DNA of 64,000 nucleotides. Origin: Sphingomonas sp. ID1715. GTDB lineage: Bacteria; Pseudomonadota; Alphaproteobacteria; Sphingomonadales; Sphingomonadaceae. Numbering within the stretch: position 1 is the first letter of the stretch; every line of letters begins with the position of its first letter. The DNA is taken from NCBI RefSeq assembly GCF_013044515.1, contig NZ_JABEPR010000002.1:248001-312000 (forward strand). Direction: 5' to 3'. The notes beneath the pieces are model-generated. The model was given only the letters and a program-made list of their open reading frames with translations, did no database searches and had not been told where the DNA came from. This document shows, piece after piece, positions 16,487 through 24,407 of this stretch. Position numbers and translations under genes: made by a program.

Positions 16487-17761
16487 ATGACCCTGGACGA
16501 GACTGCCCGCGCGATCCTGACCGGCAATGATCGTGGCGGCTACACCGTGCCGAACGGGCGCGTTTACCCATTTCAGTGGAACTGGGATTCCGCCTTCGTC
16601 GCGATCGGGTTCGACAGCTTCGATCCCGATCGCGCCTGGGCCGAGATCGAGACCCTGTTCCGCGCGCAGTGGGACGACGGCTTCCTGCCCCACATCGTCT
16701 TCTGGAAGGACGATGAAGGCTATTTCCCTGGTCCTTCGGTCTGGGGCACTGCGTTCGACCCGATGACATCCGGCATCACCCAGCCGCCGGTTGCCGCGAC
16801 AATGCTCCGCCGCCTCTGGGACAATGCCCGTGCACGCGGCGATGCGCCTGCCTTCCGACCGCGGCTGGAGGCGCTGTTTCCCAAGCTCCTGGCCTGGCAT
16901 CGCTGGTTTCGCGACGTGCGCGATCCCGATAGCCGCGGCGTCGTCATCGCCACGCATCCTTGGGAAACGGGTCGCGACAATTCGCCCGAATGGGACGCGC
17001 CGGGCGAGCCGATCGATGTCTCGAACGTCGGCGACTATGTGCGCCGCGACACCAGCCATCTCGACGCCAAGATGCGGCCGACCAAACTGGAATATGACCG
17101 CTACCTGGCGCTCGTGCAGTTCGGCCGGGCCAAGGGCTGGGACCAGGCGGAGATCGCACGCACCAATCCGTTCCAGGTCGCCGATGTCGGCATGTCGATG
17201 ATCCTGCTGCGCGCGCACCGCGACCTGCTCGCGCTCGCCGCCGAACTTGGCCGGGCGGAGGAAGCTCACGAGCTGCAGCAGATGATCACGCGCGCCGAGG
17301 GGGGCATTGACTGGCTGTGGGATGAGGACAAGCATTGCTGGTCGTCGCGCGACCGGCTGACCGGCCGCTTCTCCGGCTTCGTCACCAGCGCCTCGTTCCT
17401 GAGCTTCTATGCCGGGCTGCACGATCCGCTGAAGGACGCGGCGATGCTCACCCATTTCGAGCGGATCGGCGCGAAGGTGCAATTCCTGATGCCGAGCCTC
17501 GATCCCGACGATCCCGGCTTTCAGATGATCCGCTATTGGCGCGGGCCGGTCTGGGCGGTGGTCAATTATATGATCGGGCTGGGGCTGGCCGAATGCGGCT
17601 ATGACGCCCAGGCGCAACGCGTGCGCCGCGACACGGCCGAGCTGATGCGCCGCAACGGCCTCTACGAGGCCTACAGCCCGATCGACGGCACCGGCAGCGG
17701 CGGCGACGATTTCTCCTGGACCGCCGCCATCTGGCTGGCCTGGGCGCGAGACGCCGCATGA
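16487..17761 (+). CDS. GH63-like hydrolase related to mannosyl-/glucosylglycerate hydrolases
   Basis: A 424-residue (alpha/alpha)6-barrel glycoside hydrolase without signal peptide. Diagnostic segments are YPFQWNWDSAFVAIGF (family WFWDSAF motif), SGITQPPVAATMLRRLW, and HPWETGRDNSPEWD, the WE(S/T)GxDNSP motif shared by GH63 and the mannosylglycerate/glucosylglycerate hydrolases. Near the C-terminus come MIRYWRGPVWAVVNYMIGLGL and YEAYSPIDGTGSGGDDFSWTAAI, carrying the general acid/base region. Compact size (about 420-450) fits MgH/GgH enzymes, which split glycosylglycerate to hexose and glycerate. The ATG at 16487 (after AGAGGC) is preferred to the GTG one codon upstream. It overlaps the PhyH gene by four bases. 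Together with the nearby glycerate kinase the substrate may be a glycosyl-glycerate. Confidence 0.85.
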   Translation: MTLDETARAILTGNDRGGYTVPNGRVYPFQWNWDSAFVAIGFDSFDPDRAWAEIETLFRAQWDDGFLPHIVFWKDDEGYFPGPSVWGTAFDPMTSGITQPPVAATMLRRLWDNARARGDAPAFRPRLEALFPKLLAWHRWFRDVRDPDSRGVVIATHPWETGRDNSPEWDAPGEPIDVSNVGDYVRRDTSHLDAKMRPTKLEYDRYLALVQFGRAKGWDQAEIARTNPFQVADVGMSMILLRAHRDLLALAAELGRAEEAHELQQMITRAEGGIDWLWDEDKHCWSSRDRLTGRFSGFVTSASFLSFYAGLHDPLKDAAMLTHFERIGAKVQFLMPSLDPDDPGFQMIRYWRGPVWAVVNYMIGLGLAECGYDAQAQRVRRDTAELMRRNGLYEAYSPIDGTGSGGDDFSWTAAIWLAWARDAA

Positions 17762-18507
17762 CGCCCGATCAAAGGGCGTTCTACGACGAGAATGGCTATC
17801 TGCTGATCCCGTCCTTCATCGCGCCTGATGAAGCGGCGGCGCTGAGGGCCGAGGTCCATGCCATTGCCGCGCGTCAAGGACCGACCAATGCGACCTGGTC
17901 GAGCGTCGCGGACCAGGGCACGGTGCTCGAGCATTCGCACGACGTGCAGTTCCGCTCGGCCGCTTTCACCCGGCTGCTCGTCCATCCGCGCCTCATCGAT
18001 GTGTTCACTGCGCTGATCGGCCCCAATGTCCAGCTCCACCACAACAAGATGTTCATCAAGCCGCCGGAGCGTGGATCGCCATTTCCGATGCATCAGGATT
18101 ACGGCTATTTCCCGCATCGCGGCCGGTCGATGACCGCGGCGATCCTGCACCTCGACGATGCGCCCGATGCCAAGGGCTGCGTCCGCGTCTATCCCGGTTC
18201 GCACAAACTGGGGCCTTTAGACGCGATCGGGCAGGACCATCATGTCGACCCCGACCGCTTTCCGCTCTCCGCCGCAGTTCCCGTCGAGGCGAAAGCGGGC
18301 GATTTGCTCGTCTTCAACTATCTGACCGTGCACGGCTCCGGCCTCAACGTGTCGGACGAACCGCGCACGACCTGGCTGATCCAGGTGCGCGACCCGGAGG
18401 ACGAACCGATCTCGGAACAGCACCAGTCGCGCGGCCAGGGCATGATGCTGGCCGGCATCGACCCGCGCACCTCCGCGTTCCGCTTCGCCTGGCAAGCCAC
18501 GCAGTAA
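17758..18507 (+). CDS. Phytanoyl-CoA dioxygenase (PhyH) family protein
   Basis: A 249-residue Fe(II)/2-oxoglutarate oxygenase starting in an ATGA overlap with the GH63-like gene. The iron triad is visible as His-x-Asp in PMHQDYGYFPHRG (near residue 112) and a distal His in LTVHGSGLN, with the 2-oxoglutarate-binding Arg in EPRTTWLIQVR. Double-stranded beta-helix features such as VYPGSHKLGPL are typical. Bacterial PhyH members hydroxylate or oxidatively cleave varied small molecules, not only phytanoyl-CoA. Co-transcription with a glycoside hydrolase suggests action on a sugar-linked compound. It is the last backbone gene before the mobile island. A second PhyH gene lies at 56787-57539 in the other catabolic locus. 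Confidence 0.88.
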   Translation: MTPDQRAFYDENGYLLIPSFIAPDEAAALRAEVHAIAARQGPTNATWSSVADQGTVLEHSHDVQFRSAAFTRLLVHPRLIDVFTALIGPNVQLHHNKMFIKPPERGSPFPMHQDYGYFPHRGRSMTAAILHLDDAPDAKGCVRVYPGSHKLGPLDAIGQDHHVDPDRFPLSAAVPVEAKAGDLLVFNYLTVHGSGLNVSDEPRTTWLIQVRDPEDEPISEQHQSRGQGMMLAGIDPRTSAFRFAWQATQ

Positions 18508-18676
18508 GACCTATCCGCGAAGGATGTTGGTGCGCCCAGCATGAATATGATGGGCACTCAGATCATTGGCAAATCTTGGTCGCGCTTGACCGCTGAGGTC
18601 TGGAATGCGCCCATTCCGGGCCCTTCGCAGCGCAGACAAACTCCTGAAAGCGGACTTCAGAGATTGAGGGATCCGC

Positions 18677-18976
18677 TCAGACCAACTCCACCTTCAGGGT
18701 CTTGCCCACGCTGTGCGCTGCACGTGCGAGCGTTTCGAGCGTCACATTGTGCTCGTTGGGATCGAGAACACGATCCAGCTGTTTGCGGCTGGTGCTCATG
18801 CGCTCGGCCATGGTTGCCTTGGTAAGGCGTTCTGCCTGCATCGCCTCGCGCAGCGCGAAGGCGATAACCCGTTTCAGGGCGGCGGCGGTGACTTCTTCGC
18901 GGATCCCATCCTCGTCGAGGAACTGGTCCAAGGTCTTGAATGCGCGGGGATCGCGAGGACCCCTAATTTCATCCAT
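18677..18976 (-). CDS. Antitoxin of a HigBA-type pair (XRE helix-turn-helix)
   Basis: A 99-residue protein from the ATG at 18976, preceded by TAGGAGAATTGAG; the longer frame overlapping the toxin gene is not used. The C-terminal two-thirds form an XRE-like helix-turn-helix (AERLTKATMAERMSTSRKQLDRVLDPNEHNVTLETLARAAHSVGKTL). The toxin gene precedes it by 11 bases, the reversed order typical of higBA modules. The antitoxin should bind the toxin and repress the shared promoter upstream of 19323. It marks the left edge of the accessory region, where TA genes often stabilise integrated elements. Confidence 0.87.
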   Translation of the reverse strand: MDEIRGPRDPRAFKTLDQFLDEDGIREEVTAAALKRVIAFALREAMQAERLTKATMAERMSTSRKQLDRVLDPNEHNVTLETLARAAHSVGKTLKVELV

Positions 18977-18987
18977 TCTCAATTCTC

Positions 18988-19323
18988 CTACTGGAACTCC
19001 TTCTTCCTCCTCTCCGCGAGATCTATGTCGCTCTTCGGAGTCGTCCGGCTTGTCTTGATGAAGCCATGAAGGACGATGATCTGTTGGCTTGCGCCGTGAA
19101 AGAAGAAGAGCAGGCGCACTTCCCGCTTTGACGGAAGCGAACTGCGAAGTTCCCAAATCTGCGACCTCAAGTGACGGCAAAGCGGCATCCCGAGTGGGTA
19201 ACCAAATTGAAGCGCCTTGAGATCTTCACCAACGATCTTACGGTCACTATGCGGTAGAGAGCGAAGAAAATCTAGAACGACTTCATTTCCACCATTAGTC
19301 TCATAGAACGTTACCTGATACAT
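18988..19323 (-). CDS. RelE/HigB-like toxin (phage-derived Gp49-like family)
   Basis: A 111-residue basic protein starting MYQVTFYETNGGNEVVLDFL, with GGAAGG upstream of its ATG. The fold markers are IWELRSSLPSKREVRLLFFFHGASQQIIVLHGFIKTSRTTPKSDIDLAERRKKEF, the standard RelE-superfamily sheet with C-terminal Lys/Arg helix (the KTxxTPxxEIxxAxxRxxEF pattern of Gp49/HigB). Such toxins cleave mRNA on the ribosome. The antitoxin gene follows 11 bases downstream. All expected segments are present, so the toxin appears intact. Confidence 0.9.
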   Translation of the reverse strand: MYQVTFYETNGGNEVVLDFLRSLPHSDRKIVGEDLKALQFGYPLGMPLCRHLRSQIWELRSSLPSKREVRLLFFFHGASQQIIVLHGFIKTSRTTPKSDIDLAERRKKEFQ

Positions 19324-19790
19324 ATCTTAGCCTTCCAAAATTATTTCCGTTAGCCATAGCTTTCTCCTTACTTCGACCCGTTCGCACTCAGGTCTGGTTG
19401 TGCCCGCTTGGGCGTTACTCCGGACATCGCGCCCGGCAAGCAGGGATGTGTCATATATGGTACGTTATGTCAAGGCCCTTTGGATCGCGGCAGCGCTTCG
19501 GCAGATAAGAGAAGGTGGTGCAGGTCCAGGCTTCGCCGAGCCCGCTTCTGCAATCCATTCGCCGGAGCCGACAGTTCTGCCGCAGTTGGCGGCGGTGCTC
19601 ATTTCCATCCGGCCGGGTGAATCGAAAAAGGGCAGATTCCTGCGGATACTCGTGATTGGCGCGGGCTGCTGCTCTACGAGGATTTCGCGGGCCTGGCTCC
19701 GCGGACGCGGCCTTGATCGAGGAGGCCCGGCTTCTGGAATCCTATCGCTGCTGATAGTTGCGGAGCGGCCAACTATTTGCGGGGAACAAG
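19324..19790. other. 467-base gap without a supported gene
   Basis: The stretch between the toxin start and the small membrane-protein gene holds only overlapping open frames with Arg/Ala-rich, unconvincing translations. It must contain the promoter of the toxin-antitoxin pair (reading left), but I could not pick a -35/-10 pair. It may carry the left end of the integrated element; no copy of the tRNA-Arg 3' end was seen. Confidence 0.5.
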
Positions 19791-20180
19791 ATGCCGAAGC
19801 TTCACGTCGAAGGGCCCCAGGCAAACGAAGCCGGCCGCTGGCTGGTGCGCCTTAATATCAAGCACCGCGCCGGCGTCGAACGCTACGGCGTCGCCCGACT
19901 CACTAACCAAGCCAACGGCAAGGCACTCGACGTCCTTCTGCTCGGCCATGACCGCGACGACGCAATCTTCATGCCCTATGACATTCGCGAACGCCTCCGC
20001 GTCGCCAAGGGCGGCGAGCTCGAATTCTCGCTGCGAAAGGTGGGGCTCTGGGGCTTGCTCCGCTGGTATGTGCGCTCGCCCGATCCCGCCGTTTCCATCC
20101 CCGCTTGGATCGCGGTGATCGGGCTTGCTCTCGCGGTTCTCGGACTCGTCCTCACCGCGCTGCCGCTTATCTGCACCTAG
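19791..20180 (+). CDS. Small hypothetical protein with C-terminal membrane anchor
   Basis: A 129-residue protein from the ATG at 19791, preceded by GGGGAACAAG. Residues 1-95 form a soluble, beta-rich-looking region (KLHVEGPQANEAGRWLVRLNIKHR, VLLLGHDRDDAIFMPYDIRERL). A stretch follows containing SIPAWIAVIGLALAVLGLVLTALPL, one long transmembrane helix near the C-terminus. I do not recognise the family. Codon use and the clear ribosome-binding site support a real gene. It is the only plus-strand gene between the TA pair and the convergent defence-like operon, so it may be a membrane-tethered accessory of either, which cannot be shown here. Confidence 0.65.
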   Translation: MPKLHVEGPQANEAGRWLVRLNIKHRAGVERYGVARLTNQANGKALDVLLLGHDRDDAIFMPYDIRERLRVAKGGELEFSLRKVGLWGLLRWYVRSPDPAVSIPAWIAVIGLALAVLGLVLTALPLICT

Positions 20181-20391
20181 CATCGCCGAACACCCGCTGA
20201 AGAGCTCGGCGCCTCGCGCTTCCGTGCAACCACGCTCTATTGCGCAGCGCTAGTGCTCCCCTCGAGCTCACCAGGCTCCGCCGGGCCGCCCTCCCGGACC
20301 ACCGGTGACGATCGCATGGTCCAGGCTGCGCCCGACCCCGGCGGAGCGTGCTGCGTTCGAAATGCGGCCATAGTCCTGCAACCAACTGCGT

Positions 20392-22830
20392 TCACAGTTC
20401 CGGCGCGGTCGTCCGGCTGCCCAACCGCACCATCGTACGCAAGATTTCCTCGGCTTGGTGACCTGACATGCCAATTTGCCGGGCCATTTGGGCCACAGTG
20501 GCTTCCACCTGTACTTCGTCGGTGAGGGCGAACGCCGAGGTCGATCGGAAAATCTGGGGAATCTGCACCTCGAGGATTCCCACAAAGGACTTGGCTCCAC
20601 GTGCGGTCCTAGCCTCGGTGAGGATCGCAGCAAGGATCCAGCGTGACAGGATCACGAGTGTTAGGATCGGCGTCGGGACGTTCGCCAGTTCGCGGTCGAG
20701 GGGAATTCGTGCCAACAACCCGTCCGTGAAGCTGCGGCCCCAGATGCGGCTAATCAGCCGGGCTGCGCGCAGCAGGAAGCCGTCTTCTTGCCGCCGGGTT
20801 CCGATGGCGGAGAAGGGGATCAGCACATCCGGCTCGCCGCCCTCCACCACGTAACGATGTGAGCATCCATAAAGCATGAGATAGATCATGAAGAGCGCGC
20901 GGGTTACGAAGTCGAGATCGAGCAGGCCATCCGAGGTCGCCAGCGCCGCAATATGCTCCTCGAATCGGATGATCGCTCGTTCGAGCGCCGCGCGGTTGCG
21001 CTCGAAAGCCTCGCGGGGAATGGGCGCGTCCGTTACGCGCTGTTGCGGCGCTTCTGCTCGGGCAGGGGTGCCGTCGCCGTCATCCCCTTCGTCGTCCTGC
21101 CGCTCTCCAGAGGCTAAAGCTGCGGCCGAATCGGCGGTGGCGCGGTCGATCGACTCGCTATCTTCAAGCTGGACAATGCCGCGCAGAACGATCTGAAGGA
21201 GGAGTTGGAGAGCGGGGTTGTCCGCGTGCGCGAAGGTTCCCGCCTTGAGGTCGGCCTTGAGTCCCAGCGCCTCGCGAAACGCCTCTGGCGAATCGAAATC
21301 CTGCCCCACAACAGCGCCGATGGAAGGTCCGCTGACAACGCTTCGCAATCCGGCGCTGCGGCGCGGCTGCGCGTCCCCGAAGATCAGATGGGCGTCGCGC
21401 GCCAGCTCGATGAGGTCACTTGCGCCGCTCAGCACCGCGTCGAGCCTGCGCTTAATGTTGTTTGCCAGCGGATTTGGCGCCGCTGCCATCAGCATGTCGG
21501 GATCGACCACGATCACGGGCCGGCTGACTCGGCCGTCGGCCAGCGCGACGCGCACGACGATCGTCGCCGCGGCGAGCGACGGACCGATCTGCGCATGGGG
21601 TCGCATCCCGCCCGCGACGGCCAGCGGCAACCGGCTTTCGCCGATCACCAGTTCGGCGCCGGCTGGATCAATGGCGGGTGGAACCGACCAGAATAGCCGG
21701 TCGTCCTTTCGCTCGATGCGGCCGGGATGGAACCTGGGCGTCCCTGCCGACGGCTCCGGCCTTTCCGGCGCGACGATGTCCCGCCGACGGATCGTCTCCG
21801 AATAGTCGAGCCCCAGCGCTTCGTCGATCGTCCCGCGCGGAAGCCGGCGGAAGATTGCGGCTTCGCAATTGACCCCGGCCTTGCGGCGCGGCCCCAGCGC
21901 CGCGGTCGTGCAATTGGCGCTGCCGTAGAGGAGATAGTCGTGACGGCGGGTCTGCGCGAGGATCAGCTTGGCGTGCAGGAAACGATGCCGCCCATTGTCG
22001 CCGAGCGGATGGAATTTGGGCTTGAGGCCCCAGTCGAGCTCCGGCAGTGGAAAGGTTGACTGTCGCGCTTCGAGATCATCCGCGAGGGTCAGGAAGATAT
22101 GGGTGGAGGGTCCACCCAGATCGGCGTGCAGTCGTTCGAGAGCCGCCAGATCCACGTCCCAGTAGGGGGAAATGATTACCAGCTGCTCGGCCCCCCCTTC
22201 GATCCGCTCGAGGAACCGATCGCCGATTCCGGAGACGCTGCCGGGGTCGGAGAGCAGCAAGTCGATCAGACTTCCGTCGGCGAGCTCTTCGACGCCGTCG
22301 CCGCGCACTGTGTTCGCTAGCCATGGTGATTGCGAGTTGAGCAAGTCGAGCTTGTAGGCGAGGTCGGTGTCCGGCGATGCCGGGAGCCGCGCCAGCAGCC
22401 AATCGTGCGCACGGGCGATCAGCCGGCAATGGATCGCTCCGTCGGGCGAATCCGACGACTCCGACCATTTGATCCTCGATACCAGCTCGCGGTTGCTGCC
22501 CCACCCGGCGGAGGTCGCATTGGCCGAGCCCAGCGTCATCCTCGCCTTCGACTTGCCATAGCGCAGCATAATCTTGGGATGGAAGCAGCCGCCGCCCTCG
22601 ATCGGCGCTATCAGATACTTGCGGCCGGCGTGCGAAAAGGCCTCGGGCAGCTGCTCTAGCGCCCGGGAGAGCATCGCGGCGTCCGCCATCAGAAGGTTGT
22701 TCTGGCAGCCGAAAGCGCGCAGCCGGTGCTGGATGTTGGCGTCGTAAAAGGCGGGATCGACGCTGTAGGTAGTCAGGACGGAGCTGTGGAAGCCGGATCG
22801 CTTGAGGTCGTCAAACAGGCTGAATGGCAT
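20392..22830 (-). CDS. Phospholipase-D-like protein with two HKD motifs (defence-like operon, gene 4)
   Basis: An 812-residue protein from the ATG at 22830, which overlaps the preceding gene by 20 bases. Two PLD half-sites are visible: CFHPKIMLRYGKSKARMTLGSANATSAGW (about residues 80-110) and FLHAKLILAQTRRHDYLLYGSANCTTAAL (about 280-310), each with HxK and a GSAN Asn. They would combine into one PLD active site for phosphodiester hydrolysis or transfer. About 500 residues follow with no motif I recognise, including an acidic segment (GERQDDEGDDGDGT). PLD nucleases occur in defence systems such as DISARM (DrmC) and in restriction enzymes such as BfiI; here no helicase is fused. It is the last of four same-strand, tightly packed genes, so it is a plausible effector nuclease. 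No signal peptide. Confidence 0.8.
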   Translation of the reverse strand: MPFSLFDDLKRSGFHSSVLTTYSVDPAFYDANIQHRLRAFGCQNNLLMADAAMLSRALEQLPEAFSHAGRKYLIAPIEGGGCFHPKIMLRYGKSKARMTLGSANATSAGWGSNRELVSRIKWSESSDSPDGAIHCRLIARAHDWLLARLPASPDTDLAYKLDLLNSQSPWLANTVRGDGVEELADGSLIDLLLSDPGSVSGIGDRFLERIEGGAEQLVIISPYWDVDLAALERLHADLGGPSTHIFLTLADDLEARQSTFPLPELDWGLKPKFHPLGDNGRHRFLHAKLILAQTRRHDYLLYGSANCTTAALGPRRKAGVNCEAAIFRRLPRGTIDEALGLDYSETIRRRDIVAPERPEPSAGTPRFHPGRIERKDDRLFWSVPPAIDPAGAELVIGESRLPLAVAGGMRPHAQIGPSLAAATIVVRVALADGRVSRPVIVVDPDMLMAAAPNPLANNIKRRLDAVLSGASDLIELARDAHLIFGDAQPRRSAGLRSVVSGPSIGAVVGQDFDSPEAFREALGLKADLKAGTFAHADNPALQLLLQIVLRGIVQLEDSESIDRATADSAAALASGERQDDEGDDGDGTPARAEAPQQRVTDAPIPREAFERNRAALERAIIRFEEHIAALATSDGLLDLDFVTRALFMIYLMLYGCSHRYVVEGGEPDVLIPFSAIGTRRQEDGFLLRAARLISRIWGRSFTDGLLARIPLDRELANVPTPILTLVILSRWILAAILTEARTARGAKSFVGILEVQIPQIFRSTSAFALTDEVQVEATVAQMARQIGMSGHQAEEILRTMVRLGSRTTAPEL

Positions 22831-24358
22831 CGAGCAGCGCCTTTCCTGCAGGGGCCACGTCCCCATCTTCGTCGAGGAGGCCTCCGTCGTATGCGAATGT
22901 GATCAGGTTGCCGATCCGCGGGTTAGTGAAGGTGTATTCGGCAGGAATGCCATCGACCAAGCTGCTCTCGTCGACGATGAAGCGATAGGTATAGGTTCCG
23001 CCGGCGAGCTTCTCGCCGGCTATCAACAGATGGTTGCCGATGATGAACCTGCGCATCAGCGCGGCAAGCGCATCGAGCGCCGGCCGCTTCGCCATGGCGT
23101 CGAGCAGCTGGAAGATACCCGCGGCCGACCTTCCAGCAGTAGTCGCGTCGGCGAGAATCCTCCCTATCGCGACATCGCTGCCCCACCGTCGCCACAGGGA
23201 AAATAGCAGGTCGACCGCGCTGCGCAGCTGGCTCTTGTTCGGCTCTTCCGCCGCGGCCGCGAGTTCAGCAAGCTCGACGCCTGTATCATGCTCGTGCGCA
23301 AGGCTGCCCAGCCGCCTCGCGTCAGCTGCGGCGGTAAGCGACGTTACCGCGTCCACCTTCCGCAGTGCTTTCGACGCGATCTCCCGTGACAGCGCGTCGG
23401 GATTGCTCCCTGCGGTCGCGTTGATCAGATAGGTTAGCGCATTGAGCAGGACCTCGAGTGCGATGTGGCAAAGTTCGTTTACGAAATAGGCGCGCCAGCC
23501 GGTGAGATTCGCGGTCAGCGATTCCTCGGCGACGGTGCCGATGTTGTCTTGGACGTAGAGTTCGCGCCGCAGTTCGTCAGCGTCCTCGGTGCCGGTGCGT
23601 TCAACGATGTTCAGCACGTTCCAAAGCGTCGCGCGCCGCGCGGGCGCAGTCGGATCGTCCGGGCGTTCGCCGCGCAGGTAGCGCAGCAGCAGCGTCGCCT
23701 CCTGCGAATCCGAGTTCAGGTAGGCGGGATGCGCCTCCTCCGAGATCGCGATGCAATCGTCGTGGCTAACCTTTCCGGTCTCGATCGCGGCAAGCAGCCT
23801 CTCGCATGCGTCCGGGCAGGCGCTCCCGAAGGCGTGCGCTAACTCGAGGCCGTGGTCCGGGGTGACCGCCTGGATGCGTTCGCGGGTTGGCATCAGCATG
23901 CCCATCTGCTGCATACTGGCGACGTAGAACTGGCCGAAATTGCCTCGGCTCGCTTTCAGATACTGATTGTCCTGTCCCGGGCCGTCCGTCCATTCTGTAA
24001 AGTCGAAAGCATCACCAACATCGATGTGCCTGGCCGCCCATAGTGAACCGGCCATGCCTAACGCATTGACGCTGTCGCCAACCTGGCAGGCGAGCGCATA
24101 TACGGCCTCTGCGCGGCGGATGAAGATGCTCCATTCATCCTCTTTGAAGGTATGGCGATGCAACTCGAACTGCCGGACGACCCAGCAATAGAAGGAGAAG
24201 TAACGCAGACGGTTAGTCACGTTCGTGAGGCCTGGCAGGAGATCGGTGTAGAGCCTCACTGACGCTGCCTGCAGTCCAAGTGGATCTCTTCCAGCCGAGA
24301 AGGTGCCTGGCTTGTTCCAATCAGGAATATCTTCCAAAGATCCTGGCATGCCCGGCAT
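22811..24358 (-). CDS. Unknown 515-residue protein (defence-like operon, gene 3)
   Basis: A 515-residue protein from the ATG at 24358 (AGGGG upstream), 49 bases after the GHKL gene. The N-terminal part, GRDPLGLQAASVRLYTDLL then PGLTNVTNRLRYFSFYCWV, resembles the start of DUF6361-type proteins, which carry a D-LG-G-R-x-F..LLPG.S....RARYF pattern; this is from memory and distant. The middle is helix-rich (RRATLWNVLNIVERTGTEDADEL, LRKVDAVTSLTAAADARRL), and the C-terminal 100 residues are mixed (AGEKLAGGTYTYRFIVDESS). No catalytic motif, membrane segment or signal peptide is seen. It overlaps the PLD gene by 20 bases, suggesting equimolar production and possibly a complex with it. Its role could be sensor, adaptor or specificity factor; none is demonstrated. 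Confidence 0.75.
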   Translation of the reverse strand: MPGMPGSLEDIPDWNKPGTFSAGRDPLGLQAASVRLYTDLLPGLTNVTNRLRYFSFYCWVVRQFELHRHTFKEDEWSIFIRRAEAVYALACQVGDSVNALGMAGSLWAARHIDVGDAFDFTEWTDGPGQDNQYLKASRGNFGQFYVASMQQMGMLMPTRERIQAVTPDHGLELAHAFGSACPDACERLLAAIETGKVSHDDCIAISEEAHPAYLNSDSQEATLLLRYLRGERPDDPTAPARRATLWNVLNIVERTGTEDADELRRELYVQDNIGTVAEESLTANLTGWRAYFVNELCHIALEVLLNALTYLINATAGSNPDALSREIASKALRKVDAVTSLTAAADARRLGSLAHEHDTGVELAELAAAAEEPNKSQLRSAVDLLFSLWRRWGSDVAIGRILADATTAGRSAAGIFQLLDAMAKRPALDALAALMRRFIIGNHLLIAGEKLAGGTYTYRFIVDESSLVDGIPAEYTFTNPRIGNLITFAYDGGLLDEDGDVAPAGKALLDAIQPV

Positions 24359-24407
24359 AGGCCCCTATTTCTGTTTGTGAAAGTTCGGTTGGCGAGAACC
24401 GCGCCGT

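Noticed and set aside
19400-19855. Open frame of 151 codons on the plus strand
   Set aside because: No ribosome-binding site, biased Arg/Pro/Ser composition, and its end overlaps the better-supported gene at 19791.
18508-20391. A duplicated tRNA-Arg 3' end as the left attachment site
   Set aside because: Scanned by eye for GGGATTCGAACCC and flanks without success; serine recombinase cores can be only a few bases, so absence is not informative.
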